Below the pieces are notes generated by a model, which worked only from the letters and a program-made list of their open reading frames with translations, was not told where the DNA came from and searched no databases. This document shows positions 45,501 through 56,907 of a DNA stretch of 64,000 nt, piece after piece. Every line of letters starts with the position of its first letter. Position 1 is the first letter of the stretch. Source of the stretch: Balaenoptera acutorostrata (lineage: Eukaryota > Chordata > Mammalia > Artiodactyla > Balaenopteridae); contig NC_080066.1 of NCBI RefSeq assembly GCF_949987535.1, forward strand, positions 132,226,335 through 132,290,334, in the 5' to 3' direction. A program made the translations under genes and the position numbers.

Positions 45501-46919
45501 CTTGGAAATCAGTTTTAGTATGAAGGGGGTGTTGTAGGCAGAAGCCATTTTACAAGAGGTTAAAGAGTGAATGGGTAAGTGAAGGGTGGATACCCATTTT
45601 CAGATGTTAGAGAGGTGAGGACTGAGAAAAAGACCAAGCTGCTGATTGTTTCTATTAGATGATTGCCCAGAGATCAGTTTTAGTACACGCTGGGCAAGTA
45701 GCCCAGTTTATTTTAACCAAAAGAAAAGGAATAATGGGGGGATAGAATTAGCAAAATAAATTGGACACAGATCATGGGGGGCCTTGAAATTGTTTACAGT
45801 TTATGCTGTAGACCACTTGAGAATTCTCGTGAGCTCCAGGTGTGAATAAGCCATCAGTCCACAATGCCTGTAGGACAGTGGCTGCGTCTCCCTGGCATAC
45901 AGCAGAGCGTTCCTTGTGGGATGCTCAGAATGTATTCATTGTTGAAAACGTGGCTTCATTGAAGGAGTTTTGGTTGGATACTAACATGCTAAAATCTCCT
46001 TTGGGAAGGTTTAGAAAATTTGTTGGTAATGATGGTGAGTAGAATAAGAATTGAAAGAGGGCTAGCTGAATGAGTTGGAGGAATTGAAGTAGGCTTTATA
46101 AAGGAGGTAGGGCTTGGCTAAATTAAAGGGGGAAACAGCGTAAGCAAAGATGAGGAGTCAGGAACGAGTTGAGGATGGCATGATGACTACTAAGGAAATT
46201 GTACTTTGGGGTGCTTTAAGAAATGAGATTCCAAAAGAATGAGAGGGGTTTTCATGCTGTACTCTTCCCTGCCCACAGCTCTGGAGTGTCACCCACCACT
46301 GGTTTGAGATAGGATGATTCAGACATATCAACCCCATCCTCTTCCCCCGGCTCCATGCTTCCCTGCAAACACTTAAACAGAGGTACCTAAACAAAAACAT
46401 TTCGGAGGATGGGCTGGGGTGGGGAGAATATTTTCAGGCAGACAAATAGGATCATCCACTCCTGCTCCTTACCTGCAACTTCCCAATAAGGGAAAGACCC
46501 AAATGTATGACGCTCCCGAAGTGTCTTCCTTTCAGAATTGGAAATAAATGTAAACGCTTACCAAAGTAGAAAATCTTAGCTAGAATGCTGTATTTTTCTT
46601 TTTCCTACCACTTTGTAACTATTAGTCTTGCTGCTGATGGGTGCTTAAAGGAAGAATTAATGTCCAGCCATGAAATTTTCAGGATGAGATGCTGGACTGG
46701 GAAAATCATGTTAAAATAAATTTGATAGGTAAGTCGCCCAGGAACTTGGAAGGCTGTGCTGAGTCTGAGAGCATGCCACGTTGTTTTCAGCTTAACCTGA
46801 CTCCAGACTTTCTTTATCTTTTATGATTTTATCATTAAGAGACTTCAAGTTCCTGTACTGTGTGTTGGCATCTTTCCACCAGTCATGTCCCCTATGACAC
46901 CTATAAATGTGCCACACAA
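42506..46919. other. Repeat-poor 4.4-kb interval
   Basis: The longest stretch without a recognised transposon. It holds T-tracts at 44816-44833 and 45197-45232. A purine-rich part at 45240-46060 vaguely resembles an old repeat, with GATCATGGGGGGCCTTGAA at 45771. The GC-richer 43.95-44.3 kb part has open frames on both strands but no domain. No exon, promoter or RNA gene could be supported. Confidence 0.45.
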
Positions 46920-46991
46920 AATCTGCCTTCAACACGAAGTCTGCCTTTAACAATAAGTCTACCTTCAACACGAAGTCTACCTTCATCAGTA
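46920..46991. repeat. 4 x 18-bp minisatellite
   Basis: Four consecutive 18-bp units starting at 46920, 46938, 46956 and 46974, of the form AGTCTACCTTCAACACGA with a few substitutions; units 1 and 3 are closest. The minus-strand frame shows it as a Val-Asp-Phe/Leu-Lys six-residue repeat, but no coding role is supported. Confidence 0.92.
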
Positions 46992-47659
46992 GCTCCTTGA
47001 GCCTGTTCAGTGGCCCCTCCTTACTGGACACAGTCTCGGTTCCCCACTCTGGATGCAGCCCCTGGAGCTGCCCAGTTCCCAGTCTCTTGAGGGACTTCTC
47101 CCCTCCGTGGATGCCCCTCTTCTGTCCTCCCCCTTCCACTTGTGTCCCAATCTCTGGAAACACTCTGCACCTTTAGTTCTGCTCCTCAGCCTTGGTCCTG
47201 GGTTGTCACGTATTCCGTGAGTTTTCCTGGATAGAGCTGAACAGAGCTTTGGATCCAGTGAGTAGATGCAGAGAGAAGAAAGCCATGTTAGCCCTTCTGC
47301 CCCAGGTCAATCATCCAGGAGAACAGTCTGATTTTTCACACCACTATAAATGACTGCCTTTTAGCACAACTCCTATGCTTTTAGCTAGAAGCGAGACCTC
47401 CCTTTCTTCTATAGAAGTTACATTATATAAACAAGTCCCTGAGGATTTTCCCATGTTGCAGTATTTGGAGCCCCGAGACCAGGTTCAGTCACACACGTGT
47501 ATAACTCCTAGAATATATCACCTCCCACCGCAGCAAATGTAGATTAATTGGAGCCCTCATGCATCATTATTTTTCCCCTAGAGGTCACAGACAGACTGGG
47601 AGGAGGGATCACAAATGTATAATATGAAACCAGTTTAAGAAGTAAGAAGATGGGTGGTT
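46992..47659. other. No recognised feature
   Basis: No repeat or gene signal recognised. Confidence 0.4.
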
Positions 47660-47667
47660 CTCTAGAG

Positions 47668-48299
47668 CAGTGGTCCCCAACCTTTTTGGCACCAGGGATT
47701 GGTTTTGTGGAAGACAATTTTTCCATGGACTTGAGGGGGAGGAGGAGATGGTTTCGGGATGATTCAAGTGCATTACATTTATTGTGCACTTTATTTCTAT
47801 TATTATTACATTGTAATATATAATGAAATAATTATACAACTCTCCATAATGCAGAATCAGTGGGAGCCCTGAGCTTGTTTTCACTTGCCGCTCACTGATA
47901 GGGTTTTGATATGAGTCTGCAAGCAATTGATTTATTATGGTCTCTGTGCAGTCAAACCTCTCTGCTAATGATAATCTGTATTTGCAGTCACTCCCCAGCG
48001 CTAGCATCACCACCTCAGCTCTACCTCAGATCATCAGGCATTAGATTCTCATAACGAGTGCACAGCCTAGGTCCCTGACATGCGCAGTTCACAGTAGGTT
48101 TCACACTCCTTTGAGAATCTAATGCCATTGCTGATCTGACACGACGCAGAGCTCAGGCGGTAATGCGAGCGATGGGAGCGGCTGTAAATACGGATGAAGC
48201 TTCGCTCACTCACCCGCCGCTCACCTCCTGCTGTGCGGCCTGGTTCCTAACAGGCCATAGACCGGTACCGGTCCGTGGCCCAGGGGTTGGGGACCCCTG
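47668..48299 (+). mobile_element. MER1-type hAT-Charlie element, complete ends
   Basis: A 632-bp DNA transposon with terminal inverted repeats CAGTGGTCCCCAACC and GGTTGGGGACCCCTG and a perfect 8-bp target duplication CTCTAGAG at 47660-47667 and 48300-48307. Inside are a long hairpin (arms 48026-48060 and 48102-48139, both with GGCATTAGATTCTCA-type sequence) and a 28-bp near-palindrome at 48253-48280 centred on ACCGGTACCGGT. No transposase frame is present, so it is non-autonomous. It is longer than the MER1 I remember (about 0.5 kb), perhaps retaining more Charlie internal sequence. Confidence 0.93.
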
Positions 48300-48447
48300 C
48301 TCTAGAGGGTCACCACTGATGGGCAAATCAACCAAACTCTACAAAATCGGAGATTTGCCATGGGAGACAGTATGAGATGGGGGAAGCTCAAGAGAAAAGG
48401 AGGGAAGGACCAGGACAGCACCACAGGAGCCAAAATTGTAATTAAGT

Positions 48448-48602
48448 AGTGGTTCTTAAATGCCAGTGCATGAATCAGCTGCGGCAGGCCCCTCTCCAGA
48501 CGGACTAAACTGGAATCAGTGGCAGTGGGCCCAGGAATCTCTACTTTAAACTAATTCCCCAGGGAATTCTGACATTTGCCCAGGTCTGGGAACCCCATGT
48601 TA
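48448..48602 (+). mobile_element. MER5-type hAT MITE, degraded
   Basis: AGTGGTTCTTAAATGCCAGTG, GGGCCCAGGAATCTCTAC, ATTCCCCAGGGAATTCTGAC and GGGAACCCCATG follow the MER5 order. Confidence 0.7.
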
Positions 48603-48634
48603 AGAGGCTCCACCAGGAAAGAGCCCCTCAGAGT

Positions 48635-48785
48635 TCTATACTAATTCATATAATTCTCACAAGTTTCCTATAAGGAAGGCACTATTATTATCCCTATTTT
48701 ACAGATGAGAACACTGAGGCACAGCTCATAAGCAGTGGAGCCTGGATTTGAACCTGGGTAATCTGGCTTCAGAGACCATGATAAT
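48635..48785 (-). mobile_element. MIR SINE
   Basis: Antisense MIR: CATATAATTCTCACAAGTTTCC, TTATTATCCCTATTTTACAGATGAG, CACTGAGGCACAGC and GGATTTGAACCTGGG. Confidence 0.9.
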
Positions 48786-50319
48786 ATTTCAACAGAACTA
48801 TTCAAAGGAAATACAAGGAGCAAGCAAAACATTAAGGCCCATGGAAGAAAAAGAATAGGAAGAAGTGAGAGGCAAATGAGAAAATCATTCTATAGGAATT
48901 AGGAAATGATTGTAAAAAAGAGACACACCTTCCAGCATGCAGAGCTAGGGACAAATTTGGTGAAATGCTTTTCTTCAGGGCAGTACAAGGACAACAGCGG
49001 TCTCATGACAGCCCCCAGATCATTCAAATTCTGTCACGAAAAAAAGAGGAGATTATTTCTAGTAGACTATACATGAAATAGTGACAAATATATTTAAGAA
49101 TGATGTTGAACATGAATTAACTCTTCACACATAGCACCCAGAAGGTCCCATCAAGGGAAACATGCTGATTTCTGAACATTCTGCTTAAGGAAGTTTTTAT
49201 TCCACTGTATGTTATTTTCCCATTGCCTAAAAGCCCTCCTTTTTTGTCTAATCTATGATGTCATGCTTATTTGCCCTCTTCTGACCTAAACAGTAATGAA
49301 ATTGAGGTCCTTGTAAAAAAAAAACTCTCCTCTTCAGAGCCAGGATACTAAAAGCTTATTCGGATATGAGACAGTTGTCTTGATAATATCTAGTCTAGAC
49401 ATAGTGGCTCACGAAAGAAGGTACAATTACAGTTTTTAGTCTGGAGTTGAAGTCTTCAGGTTTTCTAAAAATCTGATTTTAGTATGCGTTATTTTTGTAG
49501 AGATGGTAAGAGAGCAAACATCTTGCTCAGTCTTCACCAGAGCAGTTAATTGTGTTTCTTCTCTCTACATCCTCTAGCGCTGTCAGAGTCAGTAACTGAC
49601 CCTGTGATTGGCGGGCAGGTTTTTTTCTGGCAGCAACCCCTGGGGCACTGTGCACCTAAACAAAATGCTGAGAAGCCGGCCCCTCACCATCCCAGCACAG
49701 GAGTGGCATTTCCTGAGTTCCCACCAGAAGAGTCATGGACCTGTTCAGGGTCCAAAATTAATTTAACAAGATGGCAGTTTGGCCTGTGTTGCCAGAGGGA
49801 TGGCCCACGTGTGACCCTTTTTCACAGAGCACAGGTATTTGCCAGAATTGAAGACAGAAAAAGAAATTCCTCTTCCTCTGGAGATCTCTGCTGCTAATCT
49901 TGGTGCCACTGAAGTAGCAAACTGAGATGTTACAGTAAAAGGCCCACCCATGTTATTATAAAGCAGAAGAGGCCAACAACCCAAGTAAGTTATAATTAGC
50001 TGAATTATATCAGGTGCTGCTAATCAACACAATTCTTACCGCCAATCATAGGGAAGGTCTTCAGGGCAAAGAGAGAGAAGAGATGTTGCTTTTATATTAA
50101 TGCAAACAAATAATTGTTGAATGGATAGATGAAGGCACATCCATCTACTCTGGTTGTTTACCCCTGAGAGTACTTGAGAGTTCTCCCCACCTCCTCTTTC
50201 TTGCCTTTCTCTCCCTCTTATCTCCTCCCAGACGTTACTAGACACTTGACCATTTAGTGCTATGGAAACCACTCAAACGTGTTGTGTGTCTGCTCTAGCC
50301 TTCCACGCTACCCCTTTTC
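48786..50319. other. No recognised repeat or gene
   Basis: About 1.5 kb of apparently unique sequence. The 115-codon plus frame at 49550-49897 has no domain, signal peptide or splice context that I can support. Confidence 0.4.
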
Positions 50320-50990
50320 AAAGCCTGTCCCCCATTGTCACAGGATGGTTTTACCAAAATTCTAACCTGATCATATCAGTCCTCCGACCAGACTCTTCTA
50401 TGCTTCCTCCTTTTCCCAGAGTGGTTGAAATGTCATGGGTGTACTTCCCAAACCGACCCCAGCCCACTGCTGCAATCCACAGTGGGCTTCACCAGCACAC
50501 CCCGGCCATCAGCTCCCAGATACCAAACCCTCATGGCTCGGTCCCACCCTCACGCCTCTGAACAGGCGGGTACCTCAGTCTGAAAAGTCCCCTTTCTCTT
50601 ACTCAGCCCTCAGCACCGTCTCCGTTGCTCCATCTGTTCTAAAGACTCTCCTGGAAAGCCAGGCAAAATAAATCCGACTCCTCCCTACGATTCTTCTTCT
50701 CGGGTTCCCCCATCAGTGTTCCAACAGTGTTTACAAGGCTATCCCAGCTACTCAACCAGTCTGAAGACACTCAAGTTGGTGAGGTACAAACATGGATCTG
50801 TTTTATCTTTCAGATGGCTTCTACCTACTATGTTGCAGCCGACTCTCCTTTCCTCTGGGCAGCAAGCTCCCTTAATGATACTTCATTCCATCCTATAATC
50901 CTTCAGTCACTTCTCCATCTCCCCTGGGCAGGCTGGACCAGGGCAGGGAACGCATCTGCTCTCTGACACAGTCCCCCTTTTACATAAAGT
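50320..50990 (+). mobile_element. Possible L2 fragment
   Basis: The phrases GGATGGTTTTACCAAAATTC, CCTGATCATATCAGTCCTCCG and CTTCTATGCTTCCTCC resemble the L2 region just before its 3' UTR. Later parts are pyrimidine-rich but not clearly alignable. Confidence 0.45.
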
Positions 50991-51989
50991 ATCAGAGTGA
51001 GGGGAAGCAGGAAAAGGTTCCCTTTGTCACTTAGCTTCAGTGGTGAGGTTGCAGGCAACTCCGTTGTTTCTCACAGCTGGTGGGTGGGAATCATTGTATA
51101 AAGAGTCAGTGTGGTCAGATGGAAGCCCAAAAATCCCACTGAAGAGGACTGAGTCCCCAGAAGGTACCCTAAGCATTGGCAGTTCCTTCCCAGGTGAATC
51201 AACAGCAACTCCCAGCTGACCCCGCTGTCCCCCCATCCCCCCTCCACTCCGCACCCCTAGAGGTACCACTCACGTCCCTCTGAGGTCCATTCCTCTTTGT
51301 CTTTTGACACAGATTTGCTGAAACAGTTGGGAGCTCTTGTGGGGTTTATTGTTAGAGAATTTCACCTCTTAGACCTATGGAAGCTACAATAAAATCTTGA
51401 AAAGGAAAATATGTGCTCTTGTGCTCAAGTTTAAAGTAAATATTCTGAAGGTCAGCTAATTTATTGTAGATCCTTTTTCAATTCTTTTTTTTCCTTTTTC
51501 TTTCTCTTTGCTCTCTTAGGGATCTGGCTACAGGCTACATTAGATAATCATATGGAGACAATTACTTTTTTAAATCTTGTAATTTTAAATCCTAAAAATC
51601 CATATATCTTTAAATTACAATTAGAGAAATTAGGCCCAGCATTTCTCAAAGTGTGCTCTGAAGAACCCAGAGATGTTCTGTGAAGACATGGTTCAGTGGT
51701 CAGATACATTTGGGAAACATCATATTCTCTAGAGCCCCCTCCTATTCTATGCTGTATTCTATATTCTATTTATTTTCTCCAGAGTCACCATCAATATTGG
51801 CAAATCAAAAGCTCTGAGAAGTTCTGCAATAAATGAACCTGTTTAACATTATTGAACCTAAGATTTTGCAAAGTTATTTGTGCTCTGAATTTCCTGCCCC
51901 AACTTTTTAACCTGTGTGACACCTATTGACCCAGTTTGGAACATACTGGCTTTTGTGATGAGGCAGAGTTGAATGCCAGAAAGAGTATT
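50991..51989. other. Mostly unassigned
   Basis: At 51640-51870, CAGCATTTCTCAAAGTGTGCTCTG suggests an old hAT-like MITE start, but no matching far end was found. The rest is unrecognised. Confidence 0.35.
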
Positions 51990-51998
51990 AAGAAATGG

Positions 51999-52305
51999 AT
52001 TGGGCTTCCCTGGTGGCGCAGTGGTTGAGAATCTGCCTGCTAATGCAGGAAACACGGGTTCGAGCCCTGGTCTGGGAAGATCCCACATGCCGCGGAGCAA
52101 CTAGGCCCGTGAGCCACAACTACTGAGCCTGCGCGTCTGGAGCCTGTGCTCCGCAACAAGAGAGACCACAATAGTGAGAGGCCCGCGCACCGCGATGAAG
52201 AGTGGCCCCCACTTGCCACAACTGGAGAAAGCCATAGCACAAAAAAAAAAAAAAACGAAGACCCAACATAGCAATCAATCAGTCAATAAAGAAATCTTAA
52301 AAAAA
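51999..52305 (+). mobile_element. CHR SINE, short (one-module) type
   Basis: Head GGGCTTCCCTGGTGGCGCAG with an intact A-box region and a GGTTCGAGCCC B box, one CCACAACTACTGAGCC module, an internal A-run at about 52241-52255, and a tail of AATAAAGAAATC plus A's. A 9-bp duplication AAGAAATGG lies at 51990-51998 and 52306-52314. Confidence 0.96.
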
Positions 52306-52314
52306 AAGAAATGG

Positions 52315-53400
52315 CAGTTGCCGGGCCTGGATCCGTCTGCTTTGTACCCCGGAGCGCCCTCGGTGTTACTTCTCTGGCATCTGTAAAACATGGCATGCTT
52401 CAGCTCATTGCAGCTCTAACCTTCCAAAAGATAGGCATTCAGAAATGATTTCATGCTTTTTTATGGCTAAAAATAGAAAAAAAAAAAAATGATTTCAATG
52501 ATTCAGCTGCCGAAAACTAATACTAAGGCACCAGTAGCTCTCTGTGTGTGTTCAGCAAACCCATGAAAATTCTGCCTGATTAGGTTTTAAAAACCTTTAT
52601 ATGAAGCATTTGTCAAAAGCAGAAAAATTTTTTTTTTAAAAAGAACAATAGATTAATTTTTAAACCATTTGAATCTAAGATATGACGAAAGTCAAGGAAA
52701 TAAGTTATCAACAATTTTAGTTTTGTAAACAATTTTAGTTTTTGTATAAAATATATTTTATGTGTTTTTTAATATCCTAGTGCTCTTTATAGATATTACT
52801 AAACACAGATAACACCCAGGCTATGAAAACCATAGAAATCTGGATTAATCAATTTTTGGAATGTGGTTTTACCAGCGTGTTACAAATTTAAAAAAAGAAA
52901 GAGAGAAAAAATAACTGTATTTTGTATTTCTCCAAAGTTATTAGATAGAAATAAAAATTAATCCAGCAAATATTATAAATTAGAGCATTTAGAATCTTAA
53001 TTTTAAAATTATGAAACTATACAAATAAGAGTCGTTCTAAAAAATGTCCGTGAAACCTGTTTTTTCTGTTTTGTTTTCAATCTAACTTAATCCTTCCACC
53101 CCAGTTAAATATTTCAGATTTCCTCGCAGTGGGATTCAGACTGATTACTGAAGGGTTCTAGCACCTGAGAATGGCATCTGTCTTCCTGTCACCGTGCCAA
53201 CTCCTTGTGCGACAAATGAGGGATTTCCCCTTTTTTTTTCCGGTCTTCCCTCCAATGAGGGAGAGACACGGCTCCTACCTCAGGAAGAGCACCATTTCTC
53301 ATTACAATTGGTTCCTTTCCTCTACTTTGTGTGAGAGAAAGGCTTGAGATGAAATCCTTTGTCTTTTTAGATATGATTTTTGTTTTCTCACTATTCTTAC
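52315..53400. other. No recognised repeat or gene
   Basis: AT-rich, repeat-free by eye. The part at 52500-53050 keeps complex non-repetitive sequence. The 87-codon minus frame at 53189-53452 has no motif. Confidence 0.4.
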
Positions 53401-53488
53401 TGACGTCTTTGTGTGGTGCAGTGGCTGGGATCCCATTGCATTTACATGGCAACCAGGAAATCAGTCATTCACAGTTGCCATGGTAACC
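53401..53488. promoter_or_regulatory. Candidate regulatory cluster: CRE-like plus two RFX X-box motifs
   Basis: GTTGCCATGGTAACC at 53474-53488 is a near-perfect palindromic X-box, the binding site of RFX factors that control ciliary and neuronal genes. A second half-type site, CATGGCAACC, lies 20 bp upstream at 53445-53454, and TGACGTCT at 53401-53408 is one base from a full CRE. No transposon covers the cluster. Function, cell type and target are unknown. Confidence 0.4.
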
Positions 53489-54466
53489 AGAGGGGGGCAG
53501 GGAGGAGAAGTGCATTTGATCACAGTCGGCTGTGTCCCTTCCTGGAAGCCTACAGAATTTTTAGACAGAGGTCATTATGAACACAACAACAACAAAAAAA
53601 TACTTTTTGGCATCAAGACAGCTGTGTCCTGGCATCACAAAACATCCTGTATAGGAGGGTGTGGGTGAGCGTGAGGTAGACATCACAAGTAGGCCAAGGA
53701 CGTTGCCTTCTCCCCTCAGAGCTCAGGGTGCTGACCTGATCTCCTAGTAAGTCTGTAGAGGGAGGTCTGTGAGCACCAGCTCCACACTGAATTGCCCAAG
53801 CTTCTCTTTAAAGCTTCAGGTCTGCAAAGTAAAAGCAGGTAACCAATGTTGTGCAGGACAGTGAGTATCTCGGTGTGGGTGGGAAACACAGCTCTGCTTT
53901 TATGGTAAAAGGAGCCCCAAACTGAGGAAGTGGGGCAGGAGGTGCTGTCCCAAGAAAAACGGAAGTGTCTGTTAAGTCGTTTCCTGCCACATCTGCTTCT
54001 GGAGCTGAAGGTCGTCATATTTCAAATTTTTTAAAAAAGTCATGTGAGGTTAACCAATAAGATTATCTTTTACAAGCATGATAATTAGGATCCTTAATCG
54101 ATAGGCAGATTATGTTTTATAATAGACAACAGGGGCCCTGGAGTCCAGGAACAGACTTGGTTCCTGTATTTATCTAGTCTGATCTTTGGGAGCCAGAAAT
54201 GACCTATAACCAATCACATTTATAACTAAAGTTGAGAATGCACTACTTGATCTTAAAAGTCTTCTAAGGGCAATATCTTAATAGGCCAGGAGATAAGAAT
54301 GTTACTCTATGAATGTAGATCCTTTTCTTTCCAAAGTGAGGAAAAAATCTCTCATCTTCCTTTTTTTTTTTTAACAGCAGAATGTTACTATTTTCCTCTT
54401 TTGAAGATGAAATGAGCAAACTCTTGATTTTCACCCCTCCTTCCTCCAAATTGCCCCTCCCCCACT
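53489..54466. other. No recognised feature
   Basis: No repeat or gene recognised; the 100-codon minus frame at 53716-54018 has no domain. Confidence 0.4.
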
Positions 54467-54535
54467 ACACACACACACACACACACTCACACACACACTC
54501 TCACACACACACTCACACTCTCACACTCACTCTCC
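54467..54535. repeat. (CA)n / (CACT)n imperfect microsatellite
   Basis: CA units give way to mixed ACAC, TCAC and CTCA units over about 70 bases. Confidence 0.9.
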
Positions 54536-54589
54536 CTTGTGTTCATCTCAATAAATAGCTCCAGCCTTCATCATTCACTTTAGAGTCTT

Positions 54590-55070
54590 CCTTACTCTTC
54601 CTTCTCCTACATTCAATTTAGCAGCAAATTCTTACAGGTCTGGTTTCAAAATATATCCTGAATTCAGTCTCTTCTCACAACCTTTATTCATCATACCCAA
54701 GCCTCCTTATCTTTGTAAATTCTAAAAGTCTCCTGACTGGTCTCTGAGTTTCTACTGTATCTACCTACATCCTGGTCTCATAATGCCAGTCAGATCATGC
54801 CACGCCCCTGTTGAGACCACTCCCCACCCACCCACAGCTGTACCTAACACTCAGAACACAACTGTGACCCGCAGAATGCTGCCTGACATGGCCCCTGACT
54901 GCCTTTCCCCTTCACTTTCCTGTTCATGCATTCTACTCTACCCATGCTGACCTCCTTGCTGTTCTTTGAATACATCAAGCATTCCCTCATCCCAGGGTCT
55001 TTGCACTTGTGGGAATGTTCTTCCTGACATCACTTCCTTCAAGTCTCCAAATGTTGGCTCCTACAAGGAG
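54590..55070 (+). mobile_element. L2 3'-proximal fragment
   Basis: CTCCTGACTGGTCTCTG, AATGCCAGTCAGATCATGCCACG, ACATGGCCCCTGACTGCC, CATGCTGACCTCCTTGCTG and CAGGGTCTTTGCACTTGTGG follow L2 closely and parallel 38650-39060. The terminal part is missing. Confidence 0.85.
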
Positions 55071-55419
55071 GTCTTTGTATCAGCCCGAGTCTTGGTAGGA
55101 AATAGAAGACACACATTTCTTACAAGAATGAAGGGACTTGTTACAGAGGTGTGTGCACGGTTAAGGAAACCAACAGCAAGATTTGATGCCACGTCTAGGC
55201 TTGAAGGGGCAAAAGGAAGAAATAGCGTTGCAGGAGCATTAAGAAAGCTGTAGTCCTGGAGACGCATGGAGCTGCCCAGAGGGAACTGTGGTGACTGCGG
55301 GGAGGAAACCAGGGCCAGAGCAAAAGGTGTAGGAATAAACACACTGACCTCACTTTTGGTGTGTTGGCCAAACACAACTGGAAACCCGAGTCCAAGGCAG
55401 TTGAGTACTGTGCACATTC
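55071..55419. other. Possible unnamed old repeat
   Basis: AAGGGACTTGTTACAGAGGTGTGTG, GGTTAAGGAAACCAACAGC and GGCTTGAAGGGGCAAAAGG resemble a dispersed repeat that I cannot name. Long frames on both strands (95 and 118 codons) show no domain. Confidence 0.35.
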
Positions 55420-55915
55420 TCTATTGTTGCCTCACAAATTACCCCAAAACACAGCGGCTTGAAACAATAAACATTTATTCTCTCTTACAGTTTCTGTGGG
55501 TCAGGAATTCGGAAGCAGCTTATCTTGATGTTTCCGGCCCCAGGTCTCACATGAGATAGCAGTCAAGATGTCAGTTTTTTGAAGGGGTGGAAGATTCATT
55601 TCCAAGGTGGCTCACTTAACATGGTTGGCAAGCTGTTGCTGGTTTTTGGTAGGAGGCCTAAAATCCTGCCCCCAGGTGGGCCTCCACAGGGCTACGTGAG
55701 TATCCATACAACATGGTGCCCGGCTTCCCCCCAGAGTGAGTGATCCAAGAACCCAGGTGGAAACTATGGGGCCTTTTATGAATCAGCCTTGGAAATCACA
55801 CACTGTCACCTCGGCTGCATTCTATTAGTCATATAGATCCACCTAGGGGATGAGACCACACAAGCTGTGAATAGCAGGAGGCAAGAATAGTTGGAGGCCA
55901 TCTTGGAGATACCAT
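55420..55915. repeat. Old interspersed repeat, unnamed
   Basis: TTGCCTCACAAATTACCCC, CAGCGGCTTGAAACAATAAAC, TTTCTGTGGGTCAGGAATTCGG and the distal CTGCATTCTATTAGTC belong to a recurrent eutherian repeat with the CAAATTACCCCAAAAC opening. The class is not certain. Confidence 0.5.
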
Positions 55916-56522
55916 CAGGCCCAGAGCAAACCAAAGAGGGTGGAGAATTAATTGAAAAGAGTGAGAAAAGGTGGAAATCAGGGAGTAACCAGTAGCCTTC
56001 CTGACCATCCTACTTAAAATATTGTATGCCACTCTGTTCCCCTTTATTTTTCTTCTCAAGACTTAATGCTACTTGACATAACCAGTATCTATTTGTTAAC
56101 TATTTTATTTTTGATTCCCCTACCATCATATAAACTCCTTCAGATAAGAGACTTCAACTATTTTGTTTTCTGCTGGCACCTAATAAGCTTCCAATAAATA
56201 ATGGTGTAGCTGAATGTATAAATTATACCCAATTTTCGATAAAAAGTAAATGCTTTTAAAAGACCAATTCCAGTGACATCCCCACTTTTTTAAACTGAAA
56301 GTTTATTTTGCCCCCAAAAGAATACTACTACTCAGTGAATTAGAATTTGCCTCTGGGAGTTTTACAAGCAACACAGTTGCCTCTTGGTCTTTTCTTCCTC
56401 TTCATCTGGTGGTGGTGGTATTTTTCCCTTCATTTTAAGGTCAAGTTCTCATTTTTATCCTCTTAAAATAAAGTAAGTTATATTGCCTCTTGTTTCTTTG
56501 GCTCTCAGTTGAGTTCTGTTTT
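55916..56522. other. No recognised feature
   Basis: AT-rich; nothing recognised. Confidence 0.4.
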
Positions 56523-56537
56523 CAGAGGTCTTATTTA

Positions 56538-56892
56538 TTTTTTATAAATTTATTTAATTTATTTATTTTTGGCTGTGTTGGGTCTTTGTCACTGTGCACG
56601 GGCTTTCTCTAGTTGTGGTGAGCGGGGGCTGCTCTTTGCTGCAGGGCGCAGGCTTCTCACTACGGTGGCCTCTCTTGTTGCGGAGCACGGGCTCTAGGCA
56701 TGTGGGCTTCAGTAGTTGTGGCACGTGGGCTCAGTAGTTGTGATGTGCGGGTTGTAGAGCGCAGGCTCAGTAGTTGTGGCGCACGGGCTTAGTTGCTCCG
56801 CGGCATGTGGCATCTTCCCGGACCAGGGCTCAAACCCATGTCCCCTGCATTGGCAGGCGGATTCTTAACCACTGCACCACCAGGGAAGTCCC
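56538..56892 (-). mobile_element. CHR SINE, long (three-module) type
   Basis: A/T-rich tail left, tRNA head right ending CACCACCAGGGAAGTCC. Three AGTAGTTGTG modules. The B box has one change (GGGCTCAAACC in reverse). Target duplications CAGAGGTCTTATTTA (56523-56537) and CAGAAGTCTTATTTA (56893-56907) differ at one base. Confidence 0.95.
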
Positions 56893-56907
56893 CAGAAGTC
56901 TTATTTA

